NCBI RefSeq assembly: GCF_030272615.1
Contig: NC_081414.1
Span: 782,230,119 to 782,294,118, forward strand
Direction of reading: 5' to 3'
Source of the DNA: Cryptomeria japonica
Taxonomy: Eukaryota > Streptophyta > Pinopsida > Cupressales > Cupressaceae
DNA length: 64,000 bases
The number at the start of each line of letters is the position of its first letter. Position 1 is the stretch's first letter. Below the pieces are notes generated by a model that worked only from the letters and a program-made list of their open reading frames with translations, did not search any database and was not told the DNA's origin. The position numbers and the translations under genes are program-made. Shown in pieces: positions 10,760-23,010 of this stretch.

Positions 10760-11720
10760 ATAGAGAAAGAAGCTAACTTGAGATGATAGATATCCTCCTA
10801 CCTTAATTTCCTCCAACCATCAATAAGACCTATTTTAAGTATTAGAGAAGTTATACATCTTCATAGTTATTGTGAGGAGATTCTCGATTACATATTACAA
10901 AATTATATCTTTCTCCCCTAGTTTCACTAGCAATTAAACTATTATCTATTTTTAAAATGCCTATGATAAGATCTCTAGTGCATTGAATGCAATTAATTAC
11001 AATGTTATCTCTTTGATTATAACAAAAGAATTTGAAATTACTCTTCCCTATTCAAACATTAGTCTTCCTTTTGTCAAACAAAGCAGTTGCCTCGGTAATT
11101 GAGTGAGTTTTATTTATCCTTTTCTCTTCATCCATTAAGTAAGATATCACATTTACTAATTTTGGAACTTCAATTCAATTTGTTTAAAGTAGACACAATA
11201 TCATCAAAACTTCAAGGAATAATATTTAATAAAATGGCTTTGGCATCATCATCGTTAACTTTACATTTTATTTGAGCAAGTGGATTAGGAAGAGAATGAA
11301 ATGTACTAATATGTTGAACAATACTATTGCCTTATCTCGTTTTCAAACCAAAAAGTTTTTGCCTGATTCCCATTTTAGCACTTGCAACCTATGAGCCAAA
11401 TAAAGAATTAAGGCCTTACAATATTTGGTTGGAGTATTTTGTAAAATCGTTATGATTTACATATGCATTAGATAAACCAAGACCAATCACTATTGTAGAT
11501 CTATGACCTTTTGCTACCCATTTTAAAGCTTAATCTACATCTCATGGTTCCATTAAGAATATCACAAATATCTTTTTCTACCAAAACCAATTACACTTTA
11601 ATTTGCCATATATGAAATTCATAATTTCAAACTTTAGAATAACATACGATTTCTCCATATTAAATAAAATCAATCTAATCGCTTATCACTCCATTTTATT
11701 TAATAGAATCTAATATTAAA
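10760..11720 (-). pseudogene. Relic of a Ty1/copia gag
   Basis: There is no long ORF, but the minus strand at 11160-11290 translates to PLAQIKCKVNDDDAKAILLN followed, after two residues and a stop, by SFDDIVSTLNKLN. This is the typical second half of a plant copia gag (UBN2-like) domain. Flanking frames give further gag-like pieces, including a KLFGLK segment near 11350 and a charged tail to about 10780. Multiple stops and frameshifts mean an old relic. It is not the CopC/CopE family, whose gag sequence differs. Exact ends are uncertain. Confidence 0.5.
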
Positions 11721-12216
11721 TTTCCTAACAACAGAAAGGCTACTAGAACATACCTAAATTTTGATGAAATAAATAAACGAAATCAAATTAAAATTTTATT
11801 AAATCAAAAATAAATATAAAAGATAAACATAAGATTACAGGTGAAACTTAGAAACGGATTTTATTAAATTATGCCTTAGTAAAACATGTTTTTTATTTAT
11901 TTCTTCTTTCTGATTTATTTTCGAATTTAAAGAGAAGAGTCCATGGCTCAAGTAGTGTCATTTATCCCCACGTAAACACATGGCTCAAAGTGAAAAAAAT
12001 CCATCGATGACGGAACTAAACACATGGTGTAATAAAATTTTAAACATAAAGAACTTAATGTTCACGAAGGAAGGTTTACTTGAGACAACCTATTTCTTGG
12101 AATGAGCACACACACACAATTAACCCTAATCAGATTCAACAAAGATAAGTGTAATTCTAATCACATTCAATCAACAAAAGTGTGAGCCCATGATAGCATG
12201 GCTCTTTCTTGTAGAT
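11721..12216. other. AT-rich interval, nothing recognised
   Basis: Apart from a short CA run near 12110 I see no feature here. Confidence 0.4.
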
Positions 12217-12359
12217 AGCAAGCCAAGCCCACTCACACCTCTAATGTTGTATGGGATAAGGAATTGATCCTAGGTTAATGCACATGTTAGTCTAGGAGCA
12301 AGCGAAGTCCACTCACACCTCTAATGATGTATGGGATAAGGAATTGATCCTAGGTTAAT
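12217..12359. repeat. 80-bp tandem duplication (1.8 copies)
   Basis: The unit beginning AGCAAGCCAAGCCCACTCAC at 12217 recurs at 12297, exactly 80 bases later, and matches through GAATTGATCCTAGGTTAAT with only a few changes. It contains no coding signal. Confidence 0.85.
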
Positions 12360-13637
12360 ATCAAGCCACCATACTAAACAAATCCAATAATATATGACAA
12401 TCCTATAGATGAAAGAAATCATTAAAAATTAGATAATATATAGATGAATGCATATATTAGTATTCCATGAAAAATCAATCTAGGGATCAAGCCTCATGCT
12501 TTTTATTTGAAATAAAAAAGAAAAAAAAATGGGAATCTTACAAATGATGTATTAAAGAACAACAAAATCAAAGGTTGTCAATATTAAAAGTAAATTAAAT
12601 CATTTGAAAATAAAGAGAATGGATAGCATGAATGATCACATTGTAAAATTGAGGAATTTCATAAATTAGCTTACAATTATGAATGTGGAATATGAAGCCT
12701 AAAATTTAATAATTTTTTGTTCAATCTCATAGATTAGTATTATAATTCCATATGTATGTTAGAGATAGCTAGAAAATTTAATAATATCAAACTCAAAAAA
12801 ATTATATAGGGTTTGTTGAATGAAGAGGATAGGCTTAAAAGTTTCATACATGAGCCTAACGAGAGCTCTCAAGACTTTATAACTAGAGGTAAATATAAGA
12901 TTTATAATTAAAGAAAAACATATAAAGTCAAGGGAATCAAGAAAAAAGTAATCCATGAAGGTTTTGGGTTTTTTGAAAACCCACATCTAAGAGTTATTCT
13001 ATTTGATTTGGCTGGATTTCTTCCGTCTTTAATACGTTTTCGGGTCCGGGCCTTCTCCCTTCTTACCTTAATCAAAAAGAAAAAATAATCAAAGGCCATG
13101 AAACCACCCAAGGGACTAAAAAACATATTTTTTTTAAATGTGAAAATGAATGGACAAATTATAAAGATAATTTTAAAAGAGAAAAATATATCACATGTAA
13201 TAAGAACAAGGTAGAAGGGCATAAAAGTGATCAAATATTGTAGGAAATCACTAGTAATAGGATGATGCTAAGTATCAAAGAGACAATAAAAATTTTCCCA
13301 ACAAGAAAATGATCATAATATATTAATAGCCTCTTCATCTACTCAAGGAAATTTAAAATCACATAATTTGATGACTTATGAGATAGTCAACAAATGTTGT
13401 CTTTGTAAGTCAAAGAAAAAAAAATGGTTATAAGGTGGGGTTCTATTTGGATATATATACTATTAAAAACATTAATGATGGATTTAAAAATATGGCTACA
13501 ACATATCAGAATGATAGCATCCATATTTTTTTTTAATATGATAACAAGAAAACTTATATTACTAAAAGAATCTCCATAAGTGAGTTCTGACATCAAATAT
13601 TTATCCACTCAAACTATCAAAGTATTGCTAAACATAT
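12360..13637. other. AT-rich interval without recognised genes
   Basis: The minus-strand ORFs at 12759-13234 and 13387-13608 are Phe/Ile/Lys-rich translations of AT-rich DNA and show no domain. Confidence 0.5.
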
Positions 13638-14081
13638 TGAAAGAATTTTCGAATAATAAGAAAGATCTAGAACCCAATGAATAGCATAACACAAGAGAGA
13701 CAAAGATAGACAAGAACAAGTTGTATTCTCATCAAGATGCAAAAATCGATCAATTGGATAAACCATACAATGGAGATGAGCTTTCTTATAAAGGCAAGGC
13801 CATAGGAAAATGAGAGCACACAATTGTGACATGTGGCCCAATGAGATACAAGGGTAGGTAGGGGTAGGTAGGAGAAATAATAGAATATTCCTCTAAAGGT
13901 GGATCACCCACTGAAGGTGGAATGTGACAACAAGATATCACCACAAAAGGTGGAATTTCTCCTACAACCATCTTCCCTAGATGAACGCTTCCCTAAGTAT
14001 CTCATATACAAACTAGAATGAATGCATTGTCCTAAGTAAACTTAAGTAAAGTGTAATTATGAGACATAATTTACACCAACA
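13638..14081 (-). repeat. CopC 3' LTR
   Basis: On the minus strand it begins TGTTGGTGTAAATT (ends at 14081), the same start as the CopE LTRs, and is preceded by the polypurine tract TTAAGGGGGG (14082-14091). It matches the 5' LTR at 20127-20525 with roughly 10 percent visible differences. The length is about 444 bp. Confidence 0.85.
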
Positions 14082-14091
14082 CCCCCCTTAA

Positions 14092-14390
14092 ATGCAACTT
14101 AGAGAAATGTAGAATCAAACTAACAATGAAAGATGGGTCCCAACTACTAGGCCATGTTAGGTACCCATGTACAAATGTAATGCAATCTCTCACAAATGAA
14201 GAAAGAGATAAAAAACCAATGGGAAAAGACTCCCCCAAAAAAGAGATGAAAAAAAAGAACTCTCAAAGAAGGAGAACAAAAACTCAAGAGAGGAAAAAGT
14301 CCCCCCATAAGAGAGGACAAAGAAGTCAACTGACCCCCCTGGCTGAAATATCATGCACCCCCAAGAGAGCTTGCAATTGATGATACTTAC
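14092..14390 (-). other. CopC 3' untranslated tail
   Basis: The minus strand matches the CopE tail (58080-58450), including the runs of G (ATGGGGGGAC, TTTTGGGGGAG) and the GTACCTAACATGGCC block. The ORF on each strand here arises from this G-rich tail and is not a gene. Confidence 0.7.
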
Positions 14391-15800
14391 TCTCAGTGAA
14401 TGGTTTGGTGAAGATGTCTACAACTTGCTCTATTGTATGACAATACTGCAAATCAATGATCTACACCAGAATTAGCTCCTTGATGTAGTGCATGTGGATC
14501 TCAATGTGATTGGACCATTGATGGTAAATCAGGTTCTTTGATATCTAAATGACACTCTAATTAACATAACAAGGGACTGTAGGTCATGGAGTGGTGAAGC
14601 CAAACTCTATGAGAATATTCTGAAGCTAGATAACCTTAGTAGCTACATTAGCAACCCCTCAATACTTAGCCTCACTCGAAGAGAGATCAATACCATGCTG
14701 CTTCTTGCTCTCCCAATTAATAGGGTCTGAACCAAGATGAAATTTGTAACCTGAAGTAGACTTATGATCATCAAGGTCACCAGCCTAATCTAAGTCTGTG
14801 TAACCAACTAGAGTAATTCATGTGCCCAGTACATAGAGAATCCCATAGTGATGTGTACCTTCTATGTAGTACAAGATGCATTTGGTATCTTTCCAATGAA
14901 GTCCATGTGGTTCTTGCATTAAGTGTTAAACCATGCCAACCAGAATGGAAATATTAGGGTATGTGTGAATCAAGTAGATGAGACTTCCAACAAGATAACG
15001 ATAAAATATGGAATCAATAAGTGGAGTGGAACACTTAGCCTCAATCTTGACTCATTAAAGAAATGGAGTGGAAATACGCTTACAATCAGCCATGTGGGAA
15101 CTTGCAAGAAGATCAAGAGTAATCTCGGAAGGTGACTGTGATACCTCAATTCTAAGAAAGTAGTGCAAAAGGCTCAAGTTAGTCATAGAAAATCTCTCAT
15201 GCAAAGTAGATTTGACACTGCCATTGATGGATGAGGTGCTCCCTGTAATGATCATCATCAATCTAGAGAATAAGTATCAAATAAGAGTCATCGTATAAAA
15301 AATGTAGATATTTGAATCAGTATGATTTCTAGTAAAACCCACAGGGAGAAGAAAGGAATCCATCTTGGCATACCAAGCATAAGGGCCTGCTTGAGGCCAT
15401 AAATAGACTTTCTCAATTTCCAAATTAAAGAAGATTCCTGAATGAGTCCCTAAGGCTTCTCCATGTAAATCTTCTCTTCAAGATCCCCATGAAGAAAGGA
15501 TCTCTTCCCATCTATCTAATGTACAACCCAAACATGAGCTGCAACAATAGCAAGTTTCAAGCAAATGTAATTCATCTTATCTATGGGTGCAAAGGTCTCA
15601 GTATAGTCAAGTCAGTAACCTGTGAGAAATGTTTTGCAACAAGTTGAGCTTTGTACATGTCCAAACTACCATCCACTGCAAACTTTGTATGATAGATCCA
15701 CTTACATCAAACCATATTTCTCCCCTTAGGGAGAGGGGCTAACTCCCAAGTGTTGTTCATCATCAAGGAACTATACTCTTCCTCCATGGATAAGCCCCAC
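14391..15800 (-). pseudogene. CopC reverse transcriptase and RNase H
   Basis: The minus strand at 15727-15790 reads MEEEYSSLMMNNTWELAPLP, the conserved start of copia RT. Near 14600-14735 the RNase H block reads DPINWESKKQHGIDLSSSEAKY and further pieces such as LQNILIEFGF. Sequence between them gives RT-like fragments in shifting frames. These domains would copy the element RNA into DNA and degrade the template. Stops and frameshifts are frequent and no intact domain remains. I did not locate a clean catalytic YVDD box. Confidence 0.75.
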
Positions 15801-15949
15801 TTAAGAACTCTTGATACTTCCAAAAAGGTTTATGGGAAGCTGCAGTAATGCAAGCATGTTGAAGCTCTTGATGTTATGACTAAGTCCTTCAAGAGTCTAA
15901 GGGATCCCCAATAAGAGAACTCATTGAATCAAGAGACTTTTGATCCCAA

Positions 15950-17060
15950 TGAGGTATTGGAGGAGATGAAGGATGAGCTACCTCAACTACAAGTGGACCC
16001 TATAGAGGTGTGAGCTTAAAAGTCAAAGTTGAGGGAGAATCATCATTTCAGTCACTATCTTCACTATCCACAATGGAGGAAGGAGGAGGAGGATGAAAGG
16101 CCAAGCTAGGAGAGATTTCTTCAAAGTGGACACTCCACTCAATGAATACCTCATGTCTCTGGATCCATAATTCAATATGCCTTACCATCCTTAGGATATG
16201 AAACAAATATGAAAAGCCTACTCTGAGGTTCTAATACCTTGTATTTCTCCAGAGTAATTCGAGCCCATGTTGGACACCAAAAGACCCTAAAATTTCACAC
16301 AATAGGTTTTATACCACACAAAGCCTCAAAATTAGTGATACCCTTCAAAGTCCCTTGGGGAGCCCAATTTTGGATGTGTGTGGTAAAACTGATATCTGAA
16401 CTACCCAAAAAAGATAAACCAAGAGAAAAAACATGAATCATACAACTAGCCATATCCTTAAGGATTCTATTCTTCTTTTCTATAATACCATTCTATTGTG
16501 GAGTATAGGCAACTGAGTGTTGAAGATGAATCCCCTCAAGATTAAAACATTCCTCAAGTATATTGTTCACATATTCCCTTCCATTGACTATGCAAAGGAA
16601 CTTGACTAGCTTCCTGGATTTATTCTCAACATGAGCCTTGAAGGCTTGAAATATGTCAAACACTTCACTCCTGTGAACAAGAAAGTAGACACAAGTGAAG
16701 CAGGAGTAGTCATCAATGAAGGTGAGGACATAGCAGGCCTTGCTAAATGAAGTCACTAGAAATGGCCATGCTACATCACTATGAACCAATTGAAGAACAT
16801 CCAAAGCTCTCCAATACTTCCCCTTATCAAACTTCTCTTTAGGATGTCAACCCATGGAACACCGTAAACATACACCATCAAGAAAGATAATTTGAGGTAG
16901 ACTTGTGACCATGTCCTTAGAGATAAGTTGTTTAAAATAATAACAGTTGAGGTGTCCAAACCACTCATGTCATAGCTTACTTTCTGGATTTGAATGAGTG
17001 GGCACGACCATAGAAATAGATCAAGGCACAAAGTGGGAGAATGAATAAAGTCGTTAGCTA
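15950..17060 (-). pseudogene. CopC integrase with GAG-pre-integrase zinc region
   Basis: The zinc-binding GAG-pre-integrase region lies at about 16840-16990 (EWFGHLNCYYFKQLISKD in the right frame, then VCLRCSMG). The core begins LVHSDVAWP (about 16765-16795) and continues with TFIDDYSCFTCVYFL and VAYTPQ up to a TAG near 16500. It then continues as NGIIEKKNRIL, which holds the conserved Glu. The first Asp is in LVHSDV. At the usual TDNG site the frame reads VNGREY, so the second catalytic Asp appears lost. The order zinc region, core, RT is that of Ty1/copia. Confidence 0.78.
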
Positions 17061-17099
17061 TGAATGACTTGTCCCTTTGTTACCAAGGTATCATTCTCA

Positions 17100-18357
17100 A
17101 GTTATTTTACCATAATGGAATCAAGTGTAAACTCAACTTTCTTCCCATTTCCATAATGGGTGATTTGGTAGATAGAAAGGAGGTAGAAAGGAGGTTGGTG
17201 GTCAAGTTAGGAACGTAGAGAACATTCTTAAAAGCTCCATCATCCATGGCAACTGAACCCTTCCCTTAAACTTCCACTTTTGTATCATCACCAATGAAAA
17301 TGTTAGGTTCCTTAGATAGCTATAATACCAAAAAATTATCCTTCGTATAATTTTTTTGATATGAGGCACTCAAGTCAAGTATCCATTGGTATAAAGAACC
17401 TTTTTTAACCACAAATGCTTGCCATTTTCCCTTTGACTCTAAGTAAGGGAAAGGATATGAGTCCTTATTGTAGAAAGATGGAAAATTGATGTTCTTCTTA
17501 ATGATATTTGTCAACTCATAAATTTTCTTTGAGTGGCAATGATTCTCATCATTAACAAATTTCTTGCAATATGAACAAGTTGGTCTCTTCTTCTTAGGTG
17601 TATATCCCTTCATGGAAGAGGATGTATAATTCCCTTCTTGTGGAGAGGATGCTTTTTCTCTATCTTCTTGTTACTTTAGCTTAGATTTCTTTTAGTTCTT
17701 GTCGTTTCCTTGATTTCCTTGATTTGCCACTAAAGCTTTGGACTTTGAAGACTTGAGAATCCCCATCTTGATCAACTTTTATTGCTCAAGTATTAACATC
17801 TCTATGAATGCATCAAATCATGGTGTATTGAATGAGGCACTTGAAGTCAAGTGATGGGTTTGGAAGCTAGGGACAAAGGTTTCATATTGTGATGGAAGCT
17901 TGTCCAAAAAATTATAAGCAAATTGAGCATCCTTCTTGTTAATGCCACAATCCTTAAGCTTTGATCTTAGCTCAGTTGGTTTCATGACATAATCTTGGAT
18001 TGTATCAAAATCCTTTGGATCCAACATTGTGATCTCATTAACTACCTTGTAGCCCCTAATCTCATCAACTTGGCCATACAATTTGCCAAATAAATTCCAA
18101 GCCTCTTTAACTATAGTCCATTTGTCAATGCGAAAAATGAGGTCATCTAATACATATTTTCTCGAAGTTCCATAAGCCATAGAATTTTTAGTGAGCAATT
18201 CCAATTGAGCATTGGGATAATCTTTAGGATCTGCTCGTCCTATCATTGTTCTATTTATGTAATGAATGAGTTCTTTTCTCATTAGCTTACTCCATGTTTT
18301 AATTTTTCTCGATGCATAATTATGTGGAGTTAGAAGTAGAAATTTAGGAGAACCCGT
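17100..18357 (-). pseudogene. CopC gag and protease
   Basis: On the minus strand the gag start matches CopE, but the ATG has become ACG (18355-18357), giving TGSPKFLLLTPHNY. The gag domain runs to about 17800, with DKWTIVKEAWNLFGKLYGQV and LDPKDFDTIQDYVMK shared with CopE. A zinc knuckle at about 17560-17605 reads CSYCKKFVNDENHC, where the zinc-binding His is replaced by Asn. The protease site near 17350 reads LDLSAS instead of LDSGAS, so the Asp-Ser-Gly motif is broken. A second protease block (NVLYVPNLTTNLLS) follows near 17200. Gag would package the RNA and protease would cut the polyprotein. Neither can work here. Confidence 0.85.
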
Positions 18358-18423
18358 AGCAAAAAGATGAAAGAGCACAAGATAGTGATAGACACAATCA
18401 CACAAGATACCCCCCAAATTCAC

Positions 18424-20112
18424 TCAATCAAAGAACCCCCCCCCAAAAAAAAATAAAAAATAGAAATGATGACTTGACACTTTGTACTTAGTGCATGTAT
18501 AATGAGCCACTTGCAAACAAAGACAATTTAGGCTTTTCATTTAAAGATTACAACTGCCTCAAATAGGCTATAGAAGACTCAAACCAATAATGCACAAGAT
18601 CTAAGTTGACATACAAGCAAATTACAAGTACCAAAGAAGCCAAAAGAAGATGAAAATCTAAAAGTAAATTTTTTACTCAAATGGTGAAAAATTGATAGTA
18701 CCATGTTAAAGTAGATGAAAAACTATGCACTTTAAAAAAAATGACACCTAAACATGAGGTCATATGAGCTTGAATGAAAGCTTGAGAATTTGTAGAATTC
18801 AAGATTAGACAGGAGTAGATGTAAAACACTAAAAATTATAAAAAATATACTAACCAAAATTAGAATCTAACTACACCATTGTGAAGAGTATGAAAAATTA
18901 GTCCATATAAAAAAAAAATTGCATTGAAAAAGGCCTCAAAATGACCAAGTTATAAGCCTTCAAAGTTGGAATGCAAAATTGACAAATCAAATGGTGAGGG
19001 GTCAAACTTTTTTCAAAAAGTGCTCATGTAGTGCTGATGTTAACAAGTGATGGACTTAAATTTAACAGTCATAAGGCCATTGTGCCAAAATCCTCCTTGC
19101 TTGTGTGGCAGTCTATACTGTACGGATTGCTTATGTGCCTGTATGAAATTACTAACTGTGCTACGAACTAAATTGTATGAATGTTGACATGGCCTTGTAC
19201 AAATTTTCTGATTGAAGTGTATGAAAATATGATGTGGTCACTGATGTGGCAGTATGAATGCTGACTGTGCAAGTACGGTTTGTCGATCTCGTGTCGACTG
19301 GGTGACGTATGGATGGAAAAGAGAAATACATGTGTCTATCACTGATTGGTTGCCATACAATGGCTGGGGCTTGTGTGTTCATTGTCAAGGTAGATCTGAG
19401 TAGCCAAATAGTGCCACATGTTTGTGTGGGTGTCTAGGTGTGCACTGAGTGGCTGTTGTGTGGTCTAATGAAAAGAAACCACGTGGAAGCCTTAGGGGAG
19501 ATCCCACGACGAGGAAGCCTGGGTGGAGCTTGGGCATGGTAGATCCTAGTTAAGCCTAGGTAGGGCATGCCAAAGGCATCGGGAAATAGAGCCAGCAATG
19601 AAAGCTTGGGTTTCAGGGGAGAAGCGTGTGGCAGAGGATGGCCAGTGGGTGAAGGTACTGTAGTGGAGTACAAAGAGGACCACATGGGTGGCATTAAGTG
19701 CACGACTGATCGGTATGGAGCTTGCAAAATAGGCTCGAATGGTATGGAGCAGGATCAAACCCCGCTAAAAAAATTAATTTTTTTTATTTTTTAAAAAAAC
19801 TTTTACAATACAACCACGAAAATAATATATTTTAAAAAAAAAACTAATTTTGCAGATTTTTTTTTTTGAAAAATAAAATTGTACCATCATAGGTATGGCT
19901 ATATGTCTTAACTAGCTAAAAATAAAATTTATGTCAAAAATAAATGTTGTCTAATATAAGAAAATTTATAGTTAAAATTTATGCAAATGGGCTCTTCGAC
20001 TTGATGGCATTGTCGAATTTGGCATAGGATGCTCCCAAATTGACTTTTTTCCTTATATCTAAAATTTAAATGCACCCAGATTTCTCCAAATGACTATGTA
20101 ATGGCACTCCAA
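18424..20112 (-). other. CopC 5' leader
   Basis: This lies between the primer-binding site and gag. Its minus strand matches the CopE leader, most clearly around 18880-19080 (ATAACTTGGTCATTTTGAGG), and shares a GC-richer section (19240-19760) with repeated GTACAG and CATACA words. The ORFs inside it on both strands (19161-19794) have no counterpart in CopE and are not called genes. Confidence 0.65.
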
Positions 20113-20126
20113 TGGCTTGGATACCA
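20113..20126 (-). other. CopC primer-binding site (initiator tRNA-Met)
   Basis: The plus strand reads TGGCTTGGATACCA. The intact site in CopE and ChrF corresponds to TGGCTCTGATACCA, so there are two mismatches. It directly abuts the LTR end at 20127. Confidence 0.75.
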
Positions 20127-20525
20127 TGTAATAATTTTCCAATAATAACCAAGATCTAGAGCCCAATGAATAGCACAACACAAGAGAGATAAAAATAGAC
20201 AAGAACAAATTGTATTCTCCTCAAGATTAAAAAATCAATCAACTAGATAAACCATACAAAGGACATGAGCCTTCTTATAAAAGAAAGGCCATAGGGAAAT
20301 GAGAGCACACAATCATGACATATGGCCCAATGAGATACAAGGGTATGTAGGGATAGGTAGGAGAAATAATAGAATATTCTACTAAAGGTGGATCACACAC
20401 CAAAGGTGGAATGTGACAACAAGATATCATCACAAGAGGTGAAATTTCTCCTACCAACATCTTCCCTAGATGCACACTTCCCTAGGTGTCTCATATTAAA
20501 ACTACAATGAATACATTATCCTAAT
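20127..20525 (-). repeat. CopC 5' LTR, outer end missing
   Basis: It matches the 3' LTR from its inner edge (TGTAATAATTTTCCAATAAT) to about 20525 and then diverges abruptly. The roughly 60 bases containing the TGTTGG terminus are absent, so the element was truncated or the end replaced. Confidence 0.75.
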
Positions 20526-21039
20526 ATAAGTATGTATATGGTTGATAGACTACCTTGGATAAGGGTCGGCAAAAATGTCTGTACATGATGCATGACTAGA
20601 AAACAACATAGCTTTGAAAGGTTTGCATGGTTTACATAGAGGGTTGAAGTATATCTCTTAAACTTTTCCATATAGATTAATGTTGACCTAATAATCTTCT
20701 AGACCAAGGGAAGGAGTTAGGTACATCTGAATCTTCCTTGATGAACTTTAAGGGGAAGTATGGGTTTAATTAAGAAATAAGATGAAGTCTTAGGTAAATT
20801 TAAATACTCAGATCATTTCTAGAAAAAAAATGGAATAAGATCAATTGAATAAAATTAGACAATGGTGGAGAATATGTCAATAAAAAGTTCACATATTTTA
20901 TGTGAATATCATAGGATTAAGAGAGAAATATATAATATATATATTGTTGAAAAAAAAATGTCTATGAAAAGGAAAATGGGGACTTAGTGAGAAAGACATT
21001 GTCTATTCTATAATCAAAGGATCTTCCTTTATTTCCTTG
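20526..21039. other. Interval without recognised feature
   Basis: It may contain the decayed upstream integrase of CopD, but I could not read clear motifs before about 21030. Confidence 0.3.
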
Positions 21040-23010
21040 TGTTAAGGTATCAATAACACACCTCATTCTTTGAATAGATCCACTACAACTTGTTTTTAGA
21101 AATCAATATAGAGGAAACATGGGGTAGTCAAAAACGAAATGTTAATTATTTCAGAGTCTTTAGATCTAAAGTATTTTCTCACATTCTTGGTGATATTATT
21201 AAAAAAAAAATGATAAGAAGAGTTATATGTGCATCCTTTTTTACTATGATGGTCAAAAGAAATGATATAGGTTTTATGGTTCTAGCTTATGTGTTCATAA
21301 GTATGGATGTCAAGTTTAATTAGTATTTTGATGATATGATAAAATCACCTCCTATTTCACAAGTTGAAATAGATAATGATGAATCCTATAGTGCCTTTGA
21401 AACCAATAAATCATTTAATACAACGTCCTATATAATTGAAGAATCAAGCCCTCATTGAAAGATTAAGAATATTTAAGGAATTTATCAAAGGATTCAATAA
21501 ATAAATTATGTTCTTATCAACATTATCATGAAGATAAATTATCCTCAAACCTATGATGAGGCTAGGAGAAAGAATGAGCTGTTATAAGCTGTGAAGACTG
21601 AATATTATTCTATGATAAAGTATCAAACATGGGAACTAGTGGACTTTCCCAAGGGCAAGAATATGATAAAAAACAAGTCAATGCATAAGACTAAATTAAA
21701 GTCTAGTTTTAGCACTAAAAAAGGGGCAAGAATAGTGGCCAAAGGGTACTCACAAAAAAGGTAATTGACTACACAAAAAATATCACTATTAGGATTGTTA
21801 TAACATTTTGTAGCTCATTTCAAGTGGACTCCTCACAAAATCGTTGCTAAAAATGTATCTTTTGAATGAAAAAATTGATGGGTAGATCTATACTACTCAA
21901 CCACCTGGATTTAAAATTTTAGGTTAGGAACACTTTGTTTGTAGGTTAAGGAAGCCACTATATGGCTTCAAGAAATATACAATAGCTTAGTATGATAAGA
22001 TTATTTAGTTAAAATTTCAAGGGTTCCATTATAATCCTCGTTATTTAGAGTTGTATGTGAAATAATTTGGTAAAGGTGGTATGCATATAATTGTGTTTTA
22101 TGTTTATCATATTATCATCATAGAACACAAAATGAACAAAATTAGTGAATAAAGTTAAATTTGAAATACATTTGAGATGAAATCATTTCTCTCTATACTA
22201 TTTTATTAGTATCTACATATATAGTACAAAGATAGTAGAATTTATCTCTCTCAAAGCAAGTATTCTGTATAATTATTTTAACCAAGTTTACGATAAAAAA
22301 TTGTAAGAGTAATTATTGATTAGTTACCCTATGATTGAAGTTAGCTAAGGACATGGGACATGAGCATGTTGATTCTACTTTACACAATTAGTCTATTGGT
22401 CGCCTGTTATACTTTATTCACACTAGACTAGATATTACTCTTATAGTAGGTGTGGTTTTGAGGTTTTTGGTTTCTCCTAATATTCCATATTATATGGTAG
22501 AAAAATTAATATTAATATATAAACAAAACACATAGACTATGGATGTTATTATTCTTATCTTAGAGACCTAATACTTGTAGTATTTTTCTTTAGATTGGGT
22601 ATGTTGTGCAAATGACTAAAAATATACCATAAGTTATGTTCCTCTTCTTAGTTGTAGCCCAGATTAATGGTGTAGTAAGAGGTAACCTAACATTTCTTTA
22701 TCAACTGTATAGGCTAAATATATATAGTAGTAAATGAGATAGATAAATAAATAACTTGTTATGAGATATTCTTTAATATTCAAATAATATCAAACATGGT
22801 CTTCTTTACATCATTGTGACAATCAAACTGTTGTCTAAGAAGCAAATGATTCATGTTGGAAAAAAGCATATAGAGGTTTATCACCATTATATTAGAGATT
22901 TCATCCAAAAATGGGTGATTCATCTTTAATATTGTAGGGCATAGGACTGGAGAGTTGATCTTTTCATTGAGGCATTATGTGAGACTAGGTTTGTATATCT
23001 TTATGTATTT
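21040..23010 (+). pseudogene. CopD: Ty1/copia relic (integrase end, RT, RNase H)
   Basis: The plus strand translates in shifting frames to the end of a copia integrase (NVNYFRVFRSKVFSHILGD, 21138-21195). The RT start follows (YQTWELVDFPKGKNMIKNK, 21629-21685, then GARIVAKGYSQK to about 21760) and an RT block (RKPLYGFKK, about 21945-21975). RNase H pieces follow (SIGRLLYFIHTRLDI, near 22390; LSLSTV near 22705; IEVYHHYIRDFIQK, 22870-22912). The order is that of Ty1/copia. Stops occur every few dozen codons, so it is old. I found no LTRs. Its motifs differ from CopC, so it is another lineage. Confidence 0.72.

Larger units (their letters stand above)
13638..20525 (-). mobile_element. CopC: decayed Ty1/copia retrotransposon with both LTRs
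   Basis: Read on the minus strand from right to left: 5' LTR (20127-20525, truncated), a primer-binding site complementary to initiator tRNA-Met (20113-20126, two mismatches), a leader of about 1.7 kb, gag, protease, integrase, RT, RNase H, a polypurine tract and a 3' LTR (13638-14081). The copia order with integrase before RT is clear. Leader, gag, protease, 3' tail and LTR ends match the nested element CopE (53781-58945), so both belong to one family. Many stops show it is inactive. I could not find a target-site duplication, partly because the outer end of the 5' LTR is lost. Confidence 0.88.

Noticed and set aside
12759-13234. Hydrophobic minus-strand ORFs
   Set aside because: Their composition follows the local AT-rich DNA. 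There is no motif or conserved neighbour.
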